From Holosporales bacterium (GTDB taxonomy: Bacteria; Pseudomonadota; Alphaproteobacteria; BNTO01), in assembly GCA_031273545.1 (NCBI GenBank), contig JAISRQ010000040.1, positions 1 to 9,079 on the forward strand: a DNA stretch of 9,079 nt, in the 5' to 3' direction. The notes under the pieces are model-generated. The model saw only the letters and a list, made by a program, of their open reading frames with translations. It searched no databases and was not told where the DNA came from. Both the position numbers and the translations under genes were made by a program. Positions 1 to 6,475 of this stretch are shown here, piece by piece (position 1 is the first letter of the stretch; each line of letters starts with the position of its first letter).

Positions 1-227
1 TGGACAATTTTCCTCAAGGCGTTGAGATTAATAAGTGTTTGACGCCTATATATACCGGGGAAGTTTTGGTTGTTTGCTTGCCACTTCGAGTTCATTCAAA
101 CAAAAGCACGTTAAATATAGATAGAGGCGAAATAAAGCAAGAACTCGAATACCAAAAGAAGCTCATGTATTGCGAGAAAATTTTTAAAAATATGAAGGCG
201 CAGATGCTGATCCAAGTAACGGATTAA
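1..227 (+). CDS. 3' end of an unrecognised gene, truncated by the window edge
   Basis: The frame is open from base 3, with no stop, to a TAA at 225-227, giving about 74 visible residues. Because it is open at the edge, the TTG at 39 need not be the start; this is more likely the C-terminus of a longer protein. The first half is mixed and hydrophobic (a GEVLVVCLPL stretch). The second half is charged, rich in Lys and Glu, and could form a helix or short coiled coil. A hydrophobic strand ending in LPL, followed by an ID and a charged helix, weakly recalls the C-terminal arm of valyl-tRNA synthetase, but the similarity is too thin to name it. No terminator is evident downstream; a decayed repeat begins within about 25 bases. 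It converges on the - strand gene at 467-1309. Confidence 0.45.
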   Translation, partial: DNFPQGVEINKCLTPIYTGEVLVVCLPLRVHSNKSTLNIDRGEIKQELEYQKKLMYCEKIFKNMKAQMLIQVTD

Positions 228-250
228 TAACCTGTATGTATTGTTGGTGT

Positions 251-330
251 GTTCCGGAGATTACGGACAAAAAGCTGGGGAACAGTAAGCGTTTGTTCTA
301 AAAAAAATCTGTAATCTTTTTGGGGGGGCA
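251..330 (+). repeat. Decayed copy of a dispersed palindromic element (copy C)
   Basis: The left end carries GATTACGGAC (259-268), identical to 10 bases of copy A near 2692-2701. About 55 bases later the right end has GTAATCTTTTTGGGGGGG (311-328), matching the GCAATCTTTGGGGG end of copy A at the same spacing within one base. The two ends are inverted repeats of each other (AGATTACGG against AGATTACAG). The interior has diverged. It lies in the intergenic region just past the first gene. Confidence 0.6.
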
Positions 331-400
331 TACTTGATACCCACGCCTTAAATCTGCCATCTTTCTGGGGGTGGGCATACTTGATACCCACGCCTTAAAT
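315..400. repeat. 47-bp tandem duplication containing a short hairpin
   Basis: A 28-base stretch beginning GGGCATACTTGATACCCACG is present exactly twice, at 326-353 and 373-400, so the period is 47. The match extends upstream through the ATCTTT..GGGG end of the neighbouring repeat copy, so the unit includes the terminus of that element. In the second unit 371-391 can fold as GTGGGCAT / ATACCCAC around a 5-base loop, and pairs better as RNA from the - strand, where one position becomes a G-U pair. It lies downstream of the - strand gene at 467-1309 and could act as a weak terminator or RNA 3' end, but there is no T tract right after it. Confidence 0.75.
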
Positions 401-466
401 AAGTGCGAAGATTTTGAAAGATAAAACCACAGCGTTTATTGATCTCATTCCTCACTATTCATTAGA

Positions 467-1309
467 TCATCTGCGAAAGCTAAAATTTGCATTCCTCTTT
501 CTTTGACTAGATCTACTCGTATTCTTTGTGATCCCTGTTTGTCGTGTTCTTTTTTGTACCTTTTTCTTGGACAACTTATCCCCAATTGTTGAAAGTTTTA
601 CATTGCTAGTCAAATCTCCTAATAAAGGCTTTCTCGTTAGTGACTGGCAGCCTCCAAATTTTAATATTGGCGGTAGTGACTGGTAGCCTCCAAATTTTAA
701 TTTTGGAGCTGGAGGTAGTGAAATTGACAGACTCAGTAAACCTCTACATATAAGTGAACTGTCAAAACTGATGGGGGTAAATTCTGGCAGAGTTATGTCC
801 TTAAATAAACAAACATAAGTGCTAAGTGCAGACGGTTCTTCTTTTAGTGCACAGCAGTCTTCCATGCGTAATCGTGTATTCCATCTTGTAGAAGATTCAC
901 AAATACTATCAAAACAAGATAGACCTAGTTGGGCTGGTGCCATCATCAATTTGCCCTGCTGGAAAGACTGTGTGAATGGCAGCTCAGAAACATAGGGTCG
1001 AGCATCAAGCAACCTTTGATTAGCGAAATCCTTACAGTCGTATTCATAGTTACGTTGGACAACCGGCATTACGACCACATGCTCAGTAGGTTCTCTCACG
1101 TATTCGTTCTCAAGGTTAGCTTCAGCAATTTCACTCTGCTCGTCGTAGCTTTGCGCTATGGCACCCTGTTGGTCCGCTTGCATGTTGCAGTTTTCGGTTA
1201 ACTCATTTTGGTCGCATGAAAAACATGCCATTCCTGTTCCCGTAAGGAAGCAAGGAATTGCAAAGTAAAGGGCATGGGAGCAAAAGTGTGCAATTGATTT
1301 TTTTAGCAT
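467..1309 (-). CDS. Predicted secreted protein of unknown function with a short internal tandem repeat
   Basis: 280 residues. The N-terminus (MLKKS, then a hydrophobic stretch to about residue 28) looks like an export signal. GMAC at residues 26-29 could be a signal peptidase I site; it lacks the Leu of a normal lipobox, so a lipoprotein is possible but not favoured. The mature part is rich in Cys. A 12-residue unit beginning LKFGG is duplicated around residues 203-226, encoded by two 33-base near-identical stretches at 638-670 and 674-706. The last 35 residues are strongly basic (KKKVQKRTRQ and SSQRKR). ATG at 1309 is chosen because GGAAGA lies about 8 bases upstream and it gives the signal sequence. 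A promoter-like TTGACT / TATAGC pair precedes it. No family is recognised; an envelope or exported host-interaction protein would be a guess. Confidence 0.7.
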   Translation of the reverse strand: MLKKSIAHFCSHALYFAIPCFLTGTGMACFSCDQNELTENCNMQADQQGAIAQSYDEQSEIAEANLENEYVREPTEHVVVMPVVQRNYEYDCKDFANQRLLDARPYVSELPFTQSFQQGKLMMAPAQLGLSCFDSICESSTRWNTRLRMEDCCALKEEPSALSTYVCLFKDITLPEFTPISFDSSLICRGLLSLSISLPPAPKLKFGGYQSLPPILKFGGCQSLTRKPLLGDLTSNVKLSTIGDKLSKKKVQKRTRQTGITKNTSRSSQRKRNANFSFRR

Positions 1310-1350
1310 AATATCTATCTTCCGTAAAAATGGTGATCTATGGTTGACAT

Positions 1351-1378
1351 GCTATAAGAAAGACTACTCGGGAGTCAA
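1351..1378 (-). promoter_or_regulatory. Possible sigma-70-type promoter for the 467-1309 gene
   Basis: Read on the - strand, TTGACT (1378-1373) is followed after 16 bases by TATAGC (1356-1351), 41 bases before the ATG. The -35 matches consensus at 5 of 6 positions and the -10 at 4 of 6. The 13-base context TTCTTATAGCATG recurs with one change upstream of the other - strand gene of the window, the pseudopilin at 7792-8436, which supports its use as a -10 region. Confidence 0.4.
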
Positions 1379-1429
1379 CAGTCTGCATTCCTTCCGAAAA
1401 AAAATATTGCATATTAAATGGAACGATTA

Positions 1430-1463
1430 AGAGCCTGTTTAAATTTAAGTGAAGACAGGCTCT
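1430..1463 (-). terminator. Stem-loop downstream of ychF, possible terminator
   Basis: AGAGCCTGT (1430-1438) and ACAGGCTCT (1455-1463) form a perfect 9-bp stem around a 16-base loop, about 25 bases past the ychF stop. The sequence after the stem on the - strand is only modestly T-rich, so intrinsic termination is uncertain. The AAGTGAAGA..GGCTC part of the arm is repeated directly at 1464-1477, a sign of local duplication. Confidence 0.45.
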
Positions 1464-1487
1464 AAGTGAAGAGGCTCCAGTAGTACC

Positions 1488-2567
1488 TTACACGTTAAAC
1501 CGAAAGTGTACGACATCCCCGTCCTTAACCATGTAATCCTTTCCCTCTAAGCGCATCTTTCCAGCTGCCTTCGCGCCAACCTCGCCGTTATATTGGATAT
1601 AATCCTCATAGCTAATAGTTGCAGCGCAGATAAACCCGCGTTTAAAATCCGTATGAATCTCTGCCGCCGCATCCGGAGCAAGCGAATTCGTCTTAATCGA
1701 CCATGCGTGCGTTTCTTCCGGGCCAACAGTGAAAAATGTAGACAAACTTAACAACCGGTACCCAGCCCGAATCACCTTAGAAAGCCCCGTTTCAGTCATA
1801 CCAATGCTTTGTAGAAATTCGACCTGTTCCGCAGGTGTTAGCGACGCCAGCTCAGACTCAATTGCACACGACACAATCGTCGCCTCAAAGCCGTGAGCTT
1901 CTGCGTATTCATGAACGATTGCGGAGTATTCGTTTGCACCCTCTTCGGACACATTACACACGTATAGCACTGGTTTGTCGCTAATTAATTCAAGCTCCTT
2001 AAAGCGACTAACTTCCCCTTTTTTAGGCGCAATTGACGTCCCGTCGGAAAGCAAGGCTAGTGCCTCTTGCATTAGATCGTGCGTATCTTTTAGCTCAGCG
2101 GAGACGGCGTGCGGCTTCCTATTAAATTTCGCAAGCCTTTTTTCCAGGCTTTCTATATCTGCCAGCATCAGTTCAGTTTCAACGGTATTCATGTCGCGTA
2201 TAGGATCCACGCTTCCGTCCACATGTGTTATGTCGCCATCGTCAAAACACCTCAGGATGTGGATAATTGCATCAGTGGATTTTATGTGCCCAAGGAATTG
2301 ATTGCCAAGCCCCTCGCCTTTGCTTGCGCCCCGAACCAGGCCAGCAATATCAACGAATTCGACTTGAGTGGGGATAATTTTTTTAGATTTAGCAATTGCA
2401 GCCAATTTTTCGAGGCGGTCGTCTGGGACGCCTACACAGCCTACATTTGGGTCAATTGTGCAGAAGGGATAGTTTGCCGCTTCTGCTGCGGCCGTTTGCG
2501 TTAGTGCATTAAACAGTGTCGACTTGCCAACGTTTGGAAGGCCAACTATTCCACAATTAAATCCCAT
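1488..2567 (-). CDS. ychF: Redox-regulated ATPase / Obg-family P-loop protein YchF (OLA1 type)
   Basis: 359 residues, full length for the family (about 363 in E. coli). The P-loop GLPNVGKS is at residues 9-16, switch II DIAG at 73-76 and the guanine-specificity position reads NVSE at 205-208. That NxxE form, in place of NKxD, is the family hallmark linked to ATP rather than GTP use. The C-terminal TGS domain (about 276-359) keeps the conserved HTDFKRGF and AGKMRLEGKDY blocks. YchF is a cytosolic, ribosome-associated ATPase involved in translation and oxidative-stress responses; its exact cellular job is not settled. The start at 2567 gives the standard MGFNCGIVGLPNVGKS N-terminus; the upstream AAGAG is a modest ribosome site. 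A repeat copy and tRNA-Gly lie upstream on the same strand. pth, the usual neighbour in many bacteria, is not in the window. Confidence 0.97.
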   Translation of the reverse strand: MGFNCGIVGLPNVGKSTLFNALTQTAAAEAANYPFCTIDPNVGCVGVPDDRLEKLAAIAKSKKIIPTQVEFVDIAGLVRGASKGEGLGNQFLGHIKSTDAIIHILRCFDDGDITHVDGSVDPIRDMNTVETELMLADIESLEKRLAKFNRKPHAVSAELKDTHDLMQEALALLSDGTSIAPKKGEVSRFKELELISDKPVLYVCNVSEEGANEYSAIVHEYAEAHGFEATIVSCAIESELASLTPAEQVEFLQSIGMTETGLSKVIRAGYRLLSLSTFFTVGPEETHAWSIKTNSLAPDAAAEIHTDFKRGFICAATISYEDYIQYNGEVGAKAAGKMRLEGKDYMVKDGDVVHFRFNV

Positions 2568-2619
2568 GTTACATCACTCTTGAATAAATGTTTGTGTGTT
2601 TTATATTAGTTTCGCTGCA

Positions 2620-2722
2620 GCACATACACCGGAGCCCCCAAAGATTGCGGCCAAGAAATTTGATAATCGTGAACTTCCGCCTGCCCGAAAAGTCCGTAAT
2701 CTTCTGGAGAGTGGGTATATAA
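2620..2722 (-). repeat. Dispersed palindromic element, best-preserved copy (copy A)
   Basis: About 100 bases with imperfect terminal inverted repeats: AGATTGCGGCC (2642-2652) against AGATTACGGAC read from the other strand (2702-2692), each preceded by a C-rich block and an ATATAC or CATACA outer end. An 82-base core (2630-2711) aligns without gaps to 5767-5848 on the opposite strand, 58 of 82 identical by hand count. The outer end stops one or two bases short of the tRNA-Gly CCA. It sits between the tRNA and ychF. In one - strand frame it is open and reads FLAAIFGGS, close to the FWAAIFGGS encoded by copy B. It resembles Rickettsia palindromic elements in size and behaviour; whether it belongs to a named family cannot be told here. 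Confidence 0.75.
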
Positions 2723-2723
2723 T

Positions 2724-2800
<77 letters not shown>

Positions 2801-2940
2801 TTAAAATTGTGTTCGCGCTTATTATCGATCTAGTTACTGCTTCACAAAGCAACCATACACGAAAACGACAACGCCGTCATGTATGAGTTCCCCCTGTACG
2901 TCTCCGAGCATATCCTAGAACGCACAGCACTGCAAGCATC

Positions 2941-3040
2941 GCCCCTCCCTGATTTTCATGATAGAAATGTCGCTGGGGAAAGTCAACATAGAGGGTGAAA
3001 CTTTTCTTCAGTTTCTAGGCTGCAATATTTGGGAGATCTT
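2941..3040 (+). repeat. Probable decayed repeat copy (copy F) in the 307-base gap between tRNA-Gly and comM
   Basis: The core at 3012-3038 (TTTCTAGGCTGCAATATTTG and on) matches the right half of copy A at 22 of 27 positions and of copy B at 21 of 27. The left half is weak: only a C-rich block near 2942-2949 and a GGGGAAAGTCAAC stretch recall the family. Apart from this and the upstream region of the tRNA, I see nothing else in 2798-3104; an 89-codon + strand frame there runs into comM antisense and is not credible as a gene. Confidence 0.45.
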
Positions 3041-3104
3041 GGAGGACATCTTGTTTGAACCAGTGTTTCACATGAAGCAACCACATCTTTGTGTGCTCAT
3101 CCCC

Positions 3105-4601
3105 CTACGAGATCGCGCTGTACGTATTTGGGCTGCTATACCTGTAATGTATCGCCTCCTCAACGTGATAGCTCCTTACTTCTACAGACGCGTCCAAGCT
3201 AGCAATACTGCGGGCGACTTTAAGTAAACGTGTGCAGCTTCTGGCAGATAAATCCCGCTTTTCTGCAAAAATACGCAAGCTTTTTTGCGTTTCAGGTAAC
3301 AAATCATCATCTGCCAAAGTGGGGGCCTGCTGGCGAAAATTTACGGCGTTAAGCACCCGTTGTTGTATTGTCGCCGAAGATTCCACAAGAAGACCTTTCT
3401 TTTGTGGGAGTAAATCATCTATAGGCACTTGTGGGACGTATACAACCAGGTCGAAACGGTCAAGTAATGGTCCGGATATTTTTGACTGGTAGTCGGCCGC
3501 ACACCTTGGCGCACGGGAGCATTCCTTTTGAGGTACTCCATAGTACCCGCACCGACACGGGTTCATCGCTGCAATAAGTTGTATCTTTGCTGGGTACGTT
3601 ATGTGTTGGTTCGCTCGCGATACCGTTATCGTATTTGCCTCGAGCGGTTGCCGCAAAGATTCCAGTGTCGCACGAGAAAATTCGGGAAACTCATCCAAAA
3701 ATAACACGCCATTGTGCGCCAAAGAAACTTCACCAGGCTTTGCGTGAATGCCTCCGCCAACAAGTGCAACTAGCGATGCGGAGTGATGCGGCGCGCGAAA
3801 TGGGCGCTGAACCATGAGTCCCTCTTCGGGAAGCATGCCGGCCAGGCTGTAAATCATTGTGGTCTCGATTGCTTCTTCTGGGCTAAGGGGCGGCAAAATT
3901 CCCATCAAACGCTGCGATATCATTGATTTTCCTGCACCTGGTGGGCCAATCATTAGCACATTGTGATGTCCAACTGCGGCTATCTCAAATACGCGCTTAA
4001 GCATAGATTGCCCGCGAACATCCCGCATGTCGCCATAGGTAGGCGTAAGCTTGTTCTTTACATCAGGAGGGGTAGGCGCAACGAGTTCACATGCTCCTTT
4101 GAAGTGGTTCACCAGCGAAACTAAGTCTGGGGCTGCAAGTACATTAAGGTGCGCTCCGGCCCAAGATGCTTCGTTACTGTTTGCAGACGGACATATCAGC
4201 CCCCTCTGACTTGAGGACGCCATAAGTGCGGCTGCGAGGACTCCAACTACTGGGGCGATTAACGCGTCTAGGCTCAATCCTCCGAGGATCACGTATTCCT
4301 GAAGCTGAGCCTTATCAAACACCTCAAGGGCAGCCAATATCCCAAGGGCAATCGGCAGGTCGTAGTGCGCGCCCTCTTTTTGTAAATCTGAGGGGGCCAA
4401 GTTGACTATTATGCGCCGCGGAGGCAAGGTTAACCCTACATGAGAAAAGCTTGCTCGAATGCGCTCCTTGGATTCGGCAATAGACTTATCTGGAAGCCCA
4501 ACGATAACGAAGTTAGGCAAGCCAGACGCTATTTGGACCTCTACAGACACATCCTTGGTTTCTATACCACTAAATGAAACTGTAGACAGTTTACTCAACA
4601 T
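3105..4601 (-). CDS. comM: ComM / YifB family AAA+ ATPase, magnesium-chelatase-like
   Basis: 498 residues, full length for the family (about 506 in E. coli). The N-terminal Lon-protease-like domain (about 1-165) carries the diagnostic GLPDKSIAESKERI and KEGAHYDLPIALGILAALE blocks. The Mg-chelatase-type AAA+ core has Walker A GPPGAGKS (219-226), Walker B VLFLDE (299-304) and the arginine-finger segment GPLLDRFDL (377-385). Four cysteines at 349, 351, 361 and 367 are likely to bind zinc. A C-terminal helical domain follows. ComM forms hexamers that promote DNA branch migration during natural transformation, helping integrate non-homologous stretches. The ATG at 4601 matches the family N-terminus (MLSKLSTVSFSGIE), although its ribosome site is weak. 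Two prepilin-like genes follow within 4 kb, which fits a competence context without proving one. Confidence 0.96.
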   Translation of the reverse strand: MLSKLSTVSFSGIETKDVSVEVQIASGLPNFVIVGLPDKSIAESKERIRASFSHVGLTLPPRRIIVNLAPSDLQKEGAHYDLPIALGILAALEVFDKAQLQEYVILGGLSLDALIAPVVGVLAAALMASSSQRGLICPSANSNEASWAGAHLNVLAAPDLVSLVNHFKGACELVAPTPPDVKNKLTPTYGDMRDVRGQSMLKRVFEIAAVGHHNVLMIGPPGAGKSMISQRLMGILPPLSPEEAIETTMIYSLAGMLPEEGLMVQRPFRAPHHSASLVALVGGGIHAKPGEVSLAHNGVLFLDEFPEFSRATLESLRQPLEANTITVSRANQHITYPAKIQLIAAMNPCRCGYYGVPQKECSRAPRCAADYQSKISGPLLDRFDLVVYVPQVPIDDLLPQKKGLLVESSATIQQRVLNAVNFRQQAPTLADDDLLPETQKSLRIFAEKRDLSARSCTRLLKVARSIASLDASVEVRSYHVEEAIHYRYSSPNTYSAIS

Positions 4602-4611
4602 ATATCTAATT

Positions 4612-4661
4612 CCAAAGAAAATGCCGCATCATGTACCTAAGCCCAAAGAAAATGCAACATC
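4612..4661. repeat. Short direct repeat upstream of comM
   Basis: CCAAAGAAAATGCCGCATC (4612-4630) recurs as CCAAAGAAAATGCAACATC (4643-4661), 17 of 19 identical with a 31-base period. It lies 11-60 bases upstream of the comM start, where a promoter or leader is expected, so it could be a pair of regulatory sites or simply a local duplication. Confidence 0.55.
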
Positions 4662-4720
4662 TTTTAGCTCTAAGAAGCTCATACTACCTGACCTTATGAT
4701 CGGCATTAATTTGAGACCCT

Positions 4721-4770
4721 AATATACATCGGGGTCCCCAAAGATTGCGAACTCCGGCATACAGTGTACA
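4721..4770 (-). repeat. Partial dispersed palindromic element (copy E)
   Basis: Bases 4721-4750 match one end of copy A (2621-2650) at 24 of 30 positions, same orientation, including CCCCAAAGATTGCG exactly. The following GAACTCCGGCAT recalls GAACTTCCGCCT of copy A about 20 bases further in, as if an internal piece were deleted. The second terminus is not clearly present. It occupies the gap between comM and the Met/Gly-rich gene. Confidence 0.6.
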
Positions 4771-4794
4771 GCCATAAGGGGAGGCCGATTTTAA

Positions 4795-4827
4795 AGACAA
4801 CAAAGGGTCGTGATTCCTGAGTTGTCT
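4795..4827 (-). terminator. Possible terminator of the Met/Gly-rich protein gene
   Basis: On the - strand AGACAAC (4827-4821) and GTTGTCT (4801-4795) form a 7-bp stem around a 19-base loop, followed by TTAAAAT. It begins about 25 bases after the stop codon. The long loop and interrupted T tract make it weak. Confidence 0.4.
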
Positions 4828-4852
4828 CGTTGGCACTCTTTATAACAGCATC

Positions 4853-5470
4853 CTAAAGAGTTCTTCTTGCCGTTGTTGTCGTGGCAGTAGTTGTCGTTGG
4901 TTGAGCAGTTGTATACACAGGCTGTTGAGCAGTTGTATACATGGGCTGCTGAGCGTACTGCTGAACAGGCTGCTGAGCGTACTGAGGTTGAGCGTATCCA
5001 TACGGCGAATATTGCTGCTGCTGCATCTGTTGCATCTGCTGCTGTTGTTGCCGCTGCATCTCCATCATGTACGAAAGCATCACATATGTAGAGATTTGGT
5101 CTACGGACGCCTTAAGAGAGTATATCGCAGTAATAATTCCTTGCCCTAAGTCACGCATATCAGCACTGGCAATTTTCTTAAGTTTTGCTTCTGCTGCTTC
5201 TTGAGTTTCACCCGTTTTGCCACCCATCATACCGCCCATCATGCCCATCATTGGGTTCATCATGCCGCCCATGCCGCCCATCATGCCGCCCATGCCTCCC
5301 ATCATGCCGCCCATCATAGGGTTCATACCGCCCATACCCATCATGCTGCTTCCGCCCATCATGCCGCCAAGGCCTCCAAGTAAGCCCATCATAGGATTCA
5401 TCCCCATCATAGAATGCCCTGATCCTAACAAGGCTAGTGACATCCCTAATGCATATACTTGCTTTTTCAT
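4853..5470 (-). CDS. Secreted Met/Gly-rich low-complexity protein of unknown function
   Basis: 205 residues. The signal peptide MKKQVYALGMSLALLGSGHS is clear (two Lys, a hydrophobic core, likely cleavage near 20). Residues about 21-85 are almost only Met and Gly with some Pro, Asn and Ser, as runs of GGMMGGM, MNPMMG and MMGM. Residues about 86-140 are ordinary sequence with a charged helix (EAAEAKLKKIASADMRDL) and a second helix; this is the only part likely to fold conventionally. Then comes a Gln/Met tract (141-160), a Tyr/Gln/Pro repeat region (YAQPQYAQQPVQQYAQQP and YTTAQQP units) and a Thr-rich tail. The ATG at 5470 has AAGAGAG 6 bases upstream. Met-rich exported segments can bind Cu(I), and such disordered repeats can self-assemble, but neither is shown. 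No family recognised. Confidence 0.8.
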   Translation of the reverse strand: MKKQVYALGMSLALLGSGHSMMGMNPMMGLLGGLGGMMGGSSMMGMGGMNPMMGGMMGGMGGMMGGMGGMMNPMMGMMGGMMGGKTGETQEAAEAKLKKIASADMRDLGQGIITAIYSLKASVDQISTYVMLSYMMEMQRQQQQQMQQMQQQQYSPYGYAQPQYAQQPVQQYAQQPMYTTAQQPVYTTAQPTTTTATTTTARRTL

Positions 5471-5709
5471 AGAACTCTCTTATTGTGAAATATAATCATC
5501 TATATACAGGATACAAGTAATTTGTTAAATAAGTATTAATCTCAGGTGGTTTTTACTGAATTCTGCAAAATAAATATCAATATTTGCAAGATCTATATAC
5601 TTAGATGCTGTTTTTTGAACAATTAGAGTAAATAAATGCGTCGTAAGTATATTATTAACGAATATTTACTATAATTCTACTTATAGGGGCACCTATTGGT
5701 TTTACGTTT
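5471..5709. promoter_or_regulatory. AT-rich divergent intergenic region
   Basis: This 239-base gap must hold promoters for the Met/Gly-rich gene (leftward) and the prepilin-like gene (rightward). A perfect TATAAT is at 5670-5675, 34 bases upstream of the ATG at 5710, but no good -35 precedes it. ATAGG (5683-5687) and CCTAT (5692-5696) form a small hairpin with a GGCA loop between that -10 and the ATG. Nothing else is recognisable. Confidence 0.35.
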
Positions 5710-6372
5710 ATGAAAAGACTAATGTATTTGAAATTACTTAGTGTTCACTTGCGGAACTTGTATCTACTCCCCAAAAGACTACAGACTTTTTGGCAGAGCA
5801 AACGCGTACGATTCTTAAACTTCTGGGCGGCAATTTTTGGGGGGTCATATGCGCGGTTTCGTAAATGTTTGCTTCGTAAAGTTGACGGATTTTCGTTAAT
5901 CGAGATATCTATTGTCCTGGTCATTGTTGGAGTAATGTTTGGTGCAATATTTAAAGGACGTGATTTATTGGAACAAGTAAAGGAGAAATCTACTGCGGAT
6001 GATTTTACAAATATTCAAACAATTATAATGCTTTACGCAAATGACTACGACGCAGCTATTCTTTCAGATCCGTCATCCGTGTGGAAAAAATTGGCACAGG
6101 CAGAATTACTTACATCAGAGGCAGCGCCAACTTCAAAGCTTGGTGGCGTATTTTCTATAATAAAAAGTGAAGATAATTATGTATTAAAGCTTGGGAAAGG
6201 GGAAAATTCGGAGGGCGCATTTTTAACTCGTGCGCAAGTCACTGGGATCGTGGCTCGTCTACAAAGTGCGAAGAACGTTGTTGTAAGAAAGAAAGACAAA
6301 ACAGTTGTTCCATCCATACATGAAGAAAATAGTAATGACGAGCTGTATACTGTAGAAGTAATCCTAAATTAG
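5710..6372 (+). CDS. Type IV prepilin-like protein with an unusually long leader containing a repeat element
   Basis: 220 residues from the first ATG. The prepilin motif is GFSLIEISIVLVIVGVMFGAI: Gly60 and Phe61 at the cleavage site, Glu at +5 and a hydrophobic helix (about 61-82). The rest resembles a small pseudopilin head with no disulfide Cys pair. A prepilin peptidase would cleave after Gly60 and methylate Phe61. Usual leaders are roughly 5-25 residues; this one would be 60, and residues about 20-46 are encoded by repeat copy B. Neither the ATG at 5710 nor the one at 5722 has a strong ribosome site. A TTG at 5869 would give a 7-residue leader (MLRKVDG), like the TTG-started pseudopilin at 7792-8436, but it too lacks a good ribosome site. 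The prepilin call is firm, the start is not. It could serve a type IV pilus, competence or type II secretion pseudopilus. Confidence 0.8.
   Translation: MKRLMYLKLLSVHLRNLYLLPKRLQTFWQSKRVRFLNFWAAIFGGSYARFRKCLLRKVDGFSLIEISIVLVIVGVMFGAIFKGRDLLEQVKEKSTADDFTNIQTIIMLYANDYDAAILSDPSSVWKKLAQAELLTSEAAPTSKLGGVFSIIKSEDNYVLKLGKGENSEGAFLTRAQVTGIVARLQSAKNVVVRKKDKTVVPSIHEENSNDELYTVEVILN
5756..5858 (+). repeat. Dispersed palindromic element inside the prepilin-like ORF (copy B)
   Basis: The core 5767-5848 aligns without gaps to copy A on the other strand, 58 of 82 identical; identity is highest at the two ends (ACTCCCCAAAAGACTACAGAC and GGCAATTTTTGGGGGG). The outer TGTATCTACTCC end also matches copies A and D. 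The reading frame stays open through the whole element and encodes a peptide ending FLNFWAAIFGGS. Either the element was inserted in frame into the coding region, or it sits in the 5' leader of a gene that starts at 5869. Confidence 0.7.
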
Positions 6373-6475
6373 AACATGTTCTCAATGTCGTATCCGTCTT
6401 TATTTGCATATTGATAGTAGTTCAAAATATATGCAAGAATCTATATGAATGTATACTTTGATTTGAAAGAAAAGA

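Noticed and set aside
280..298. GAACA / TGTTC stem next to a run of eight A
   Set aside because: Only 5 bp, and the T run on the - strand lies before rather than after the stem, so it is not an intrinsic terminator.
929..1201. 90-codon + strand frame opposite the 467-1309 gene
   Set aside because: The opposite strand has the longer frame with ribosome site and signal peptide; this one has neither.
2258..2268. TGTGGATAA, a perfect DnaA-box complement
   Set aside because: It lies inside conserved ychF coding sequence as a single site, so it is most likely chance.
2958..3227. 89-codon + strand frame
   Set aside because: It spans a decayed repeat and then runs antisense to the 3' end of comM; no ribosome site and no recognisable protein features.
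4891..5495. Several + strand frames, one rich in His and Ala repeats, one in Met, Pro and Ile
   Set aside because: They are antisense shadows of the Met/Gly and Gln codon repeats of the 4853-5470 gene, which has the signal peptide and ribosome site.
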